Shown here: piece by piece, positions 62,341 through 64,000 of the stretch
Layout of the letters: every line of letters starts with the position of its first letter
Numbering within the stretch: the first letter of the stretch is position 1
Source of the DNA: Thiopontia sp964415865
GTDB lineage: Bacteria > Pseudomonadota > Gammaproteobacteria > GCF-002020875
Assembly: GCA_964415865.1 (NCBI GenBank)
Contig: CAYQBY010000002.1
Location: forward strand, 49,988-113,987
DNA length: 64,000 nt
Reading direction: 5' to 3'
Notes under the pieces: generated by a model
Told to the model about the DNA's origin: nothing
The model's database searches: none
Seen by the model: the letters and a program-made list of their open reading frames with translations, nothing else
Position numbers and translations under genes: made by a program

Positions 62341-62787
62341 TCAAAGATCACTCCATGCCTCCTCATCTTCAGGTGAATTCCACTCATCCAACGAAGTGTA
62401 CTCCACCTCTGATGCCTCCCAAAAATCACTGCCATAATCGATAAATATCTCCTCACCTGGGCGTACTCTCTTCAAGGCCTCAATTCGTGCTTTTTTCCAG
62501 CGGGTTGAGACCACAAAGTGGGCATTGGGTTTTTCTGAATGGTTTACATAACGCGTATAATTATCCCCCACAATCAGGCAGTCACGGCAGACCCAGAGCA
62601 GATAGTGAGAGTCAATATAGGGTTCCATCTCTGACTGGGCATCGGTAATAATCTCACCTATATAGGGGCCAACAGTATCGCCACGATACAGGGTGACACC
62701 GGCAAATAGCCCCTGACCACACTCAGGAATTGTTGATGGAGCAACCTCAAAGTGGCTCTCCTCATAAATAACAGGCCGACGCGACAT
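62341..62787 (-). CDS. SET-domain protein
   Basis: 148 residues forming a compact SET domain: GQGLFAGVTLYRGDTVGPYIGE at the start, the pseudoknot motif RYVNHSEKPNAHF (NHS) and EEIFIDYG. These bind S-adenosylmethionine and substrate lysine. It lacks the post-SET cysteines. The C-terminal tail is acidic. Likely a lysine methyltransferase acting on a cell protein; such proteins occur in scattered bacteria. AAGGGGG precedes ATG 62787. Confidence 0.82.
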   Translation of the reverse strand: MSRRPVIYEESHFEVAPSTIPECGQGLFAGVTLYRGDTVGPYIGEIITDAQSEMEPYIDSHYLLWVCRDCLIVGDNYTRYVNHSEKPNAHFVVSTRWKKARIEALKRVRPGEEIFIDYGSDFWEASEVEYTSLDEWNSPEDEEAWSDL

Positions 62788-62806
62788 TTTACCCCCTTAA
62801 ACAGTA

Positions 62807-62824
62807 TTCAATTGCTCAATTGAA
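62807..62824. promoter_or_regulatory. Perfect palindrome abutting the -35 box of the Pro-rich protein gene
   Basis: TTCAATTG (62807-62814) and CAATTGAA (62817-62824) are perfect 8-bp arms around CT. The -35 hexamer starts at the next base. This is the usual place for an activator or dual operator; it also lies just upstream of the divergent SET gene. Confidence 0.55.
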
Positions 62825-62853
62825 TTGATTCTCATCTATCTCTATGATACAAT
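62825..62853 (+). promoter_or_regulatory. Sigma70 promoter for the Pro/Met/Tyr-rich protein
   Basis: TTGATT (62825-62830), an ideal 17-bp spacer and TACAAT (62848-62853), 51 bp before ATG 62905. Confidence 0.75.
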
Positions 62854-62904
62854 GACAAATGTTACAGTGAACCTAATTACAACTACAAGACCTCAGGGGT
62901 TTTC

Positions 62905-63663
62905 ATGAAAAAATTAAATCTTGTTATGAGCACGGTAATCGCCGCAATGGTTGCCGGAAGCGCAGTAACTACTGCCTCTGCAGAAGAGAGCGGTGCGGGT
63001 AGTGCAGAAAAGGCTGCTCCAACAACACAACAGGCCTCTCCTCGTCAGAGCCGACCACAAGGTCGTCCACCAATGCCTTATGGCGGTATGCCACCTTACG
63101 GCATGATGCCGCCACAGGGCATGTCTCCTTATGGGCCAGGACCTATGCCATACGGCATGCCCCCACAGGGAATGGCTCCACGAGGAATGGTCCCTTACGG
63201 TGGCCCTGGAATGAACCCTTACGGTCCCCCAATGGGCTATAGAGCACCAAATTATGGCCCTAACCAGTACAATGCCCCAGGCTTTAACCCCTCTTTCAAC
63301 CCACCAACCATGGAACCACCATGGGGGAATGACAAGAGCCTGGACATGAGCCCAATGAGATTCTGGCCAGTACCTGGTACTGGTAATCCATGGCACCACA
63401 AGCCGTGGGAGCCAGGCGCACCATGGGGTGACTCTGACAAGTTCGCTGATCCACCAGATGAGGCCTTCCATGAGGCAGAGGACTTCCTTGCGGATGCCCC
63501 AAGAATGCCTGGTGGCTGGGAGCTACCAAATATATCCATGCCAAGCCCATTTGAGATTGGTGAGCAGGTAGGAGACCAGAGCTGGCTACTACCAGAAAAC
63601 TTCAAGATGCGTGACCGTAAACGTCCGTCCCGCTACCGGAAGTACTTCCCTAACGAGAAGTAA
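62905..63663 (+). CDS. Exported Pro/Gly/Met/Tyr-rich protein, candidate sulfur-globule envelope protein
   Basis: 252 residues. A signal peptide (MKKLNLVMSTVIAAMVAG..., cleavage near ASAEE) leads to a low-complexity region (about 50-145) made of degenerate MPPYGM / PPQGM / PYGGPGM units. A Trp/Pro-rich part (about 150-200, NPWHHKPWEPGAPWG) and a basic end (RDRKRPSRYRKYF) follow. Known sulfur-globule proteins of purple and symbiotic sulfur bacteria are secreted and Gly/Tyr/Pro-rich; this resembles them in style only, with more Met and Pro. Alternatives: a surface, adhesion or metal-binding protein. AGGGG lies 6 nt before ATG. Confidence 0.6.
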   Translation: MKKLNLVMSTVIAAMVAGSAVTTASAEESGAGSAEKAAPTTQQASPRQSRPQGRPPMPYGGMPPYGMMPPQGMSPYGPGPMPYGMPPQGMAPRGMVPYGGPGMNPYGPPMGYRAPNYGPNQYNAPGFNPSFNPPTMEPPWGNDKSLDMSPMRFWPVPGTGNPWHHKPWEPGAPWGDSDKFADPPDEAFHEAEDFLADAPRMPGGWELPNISMPSPFEIGEQVGDQSWLLPENFKMRDRKRPSRYRKYFPNEK

Positions 63664-63669
63664 CAACCG

Positions 63670-63846
63670 ATGGGAGGTTGGGGCTGTCCACACGAGGCCA
63701 ACGGGATCTGTCAAAAAGTCCCGCAGGAGCGATGTGATCCAGGGATGAAAGGGTGTGTTCTGGCTGGGCGTTTTCGCTTCAGCTCAGAACACAAGAACCG
63801 TCCGGACGGCCCCAAAAAACGTGTATATGAAAAAGCCCTCAAATGA
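63670..63846 (+). CDS. 58-aa tetra-cysteine miniprotein
   Basis: Starts 6 bp after the Pro-rich gene. MGGWGCPHEANGICQ and RCDPGMKGCV place four cysteines at 6, 14, 22 and 29 with regular 7-8 residue spacing, followed by a basic C-terminus (NRPDGPKKRVYEKALK). GGAGG-like bases lie inside the start region, not upstream, so translation may be coupled to the previous gene. No signal peptide. The Cys set suggests a metal or Fe-S site. Family unknown to me. Confidence 0.65.
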   Translation: MGGWGCPHEANGICQKVPQERCDPGMKGCVLAGRFRFSSEHKNRPDGPKKRVYEKALK

Positions 63847-64000
63847 GGGGGGTGAAACCGTATAAAGCCATCCCGTAACGCAGAATCATTGCCCCCATGG
63901 CAATTGATGCAGTCACCGAGAAACCGATCCAGAGCCCACCTAAAAACGGTAGGAAACCGTGCGGTGGTGGCTGATAAAAATATGGTCGAACCCCATCAAT
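63839..64000 (-). CDS. C-terminal end of a membrane protein (cut by window edge)
   Basis: An open frame from the right edge to TGA at 63839-63841 encodes 53 residues: a polar stretch (YFYQPPPHG) and then one or two hydrophobic segments (LPFLGGLWIGFSVTASIAMGAMIL) with a short end (GFTPLI). The N-terminal part is outside the window. Overlaps the miniprotein stop by 8 bp in convergent orientation. Function cannot be assigned. Confidence 0.5.
   Translation of the reverse strand: MDGVRPYFYQPPPHGFLPFLGGLWIGFSVTASIAMGAMILRYGMALYGFTPLI

Noticed and set aside
63040..63240. Tandem repeat or CRISPR-like array
   Set aside because: The repeats are degenerate codon-level units of a Pro/Gly/Met-rich protein, without constant repeat length or spacers.
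62914..63471. 185-aa minus-strand frame rich in Trp and His
   Set aside because: It is the complement of the repetitive Pro/Gly/Met region; the apparent protein arises from low complexity.

Overview
The window reads as chromosomal DNA of a gammaproteobacterium with sulfur-oxidiser traits. The gene orders trxB/ftsK-lolA-rarA-crcB-serS-cysG, aat-infA-clpA-clpS, rnfABCDGE-nth, secF-secD-yajC-tgt-queA and hda-pgsA-purM-purN are typical of Gammaproteobacteria. A DsrA (dissimilatory sulfite reductase alpha subunit) that most resembles the oxidative type, a siroheme synthase, a DUF302 protein and a secreted Pro/Gly/Met/Tyr-rich protein that could coat sulfur globules point to sulfur metabolism. Base composition looks moderate (mid to high 40s % GC by eye). 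One run of exactly 100 N inside malate dehydrogenase shows that this is a draft scaffold. I saw no rRNA, tRNA, CRISPR array, insertion sequence or prophage.

Layout. 1-2.1 kb: iron uptake (partial Fe(III)-binding protein and an LbtU-like outer-membrane porin) behind a near-perfect Fur box. 2.1-4.3 kb: CLC chloride channel, CBS protein and a small unknown. 4.3-18.1 kb, minus strand: the conserved ftsK-lolA-rarA ... crcB-serS-cysG block, split between rarA and crcB by a five-gene insert (DUF3179 lipoprotein, MsrAB, acetolactate synthase, malate dehydrogenase, acyl-CoA synthetase). 18.2-24.6 kb: trxB-aat-infA, clpA-clpS, rluE-mnmA. 24.6-28.7 kb: DUF302, Rieske, TrpD2-like, a 56-aa Cys protein and a three-gene membrane/periplasmic cluster. 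28.7-36.1 kb: a complete aa3-type cytochrome c oxidase operon with assembly factors (ctaC, ctaD, small ORF, ctaG, ctaE, DUF2909, surf1, sco, ctaB). 36.3-38.8 kb: two small unknowns, a SPOR protein and a promoter-unknown-dsrA-terminator unit that has no dsrB. 38.8-46.9 kb: bcp, hda, pgsA, purMN, dCMP deaminase, mrp, metG. 46.9-58.4 kb: rnf operon, nth, SecDF-YajC, tgt, queA. 58.4-64 kb: hipBA, nfo, glutamate dehydrogenase, a SET-domain protein, the Pro-rich exported protein, a 58-aa Cys protein and the end of a membrane protein.

How it fits together. Reducing equivalents can enter the quinone/cytochrome pool and be respired by the aa3 oxidase. Rnf links NADH/ferredoxin pools to ion transport. 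CysG can supply the siroheme that DsrA needs, and Mrp and Nth fit a cell with many Fe-S proteins that takes up iron under Fur control. The most unusual item is the stand-alone dsrA transcription unit: its own consensus promoter, one uncharacterised 79-aa gene and a strong terminator, with its obligate partner dsrB absent from the whole 64 kb. Second is the right-edge group, where a Pro/Met/Tyr-rich secreted protein has a palindrome abutting its -35 box and sits next to a tetra-cysteine miniprotein.
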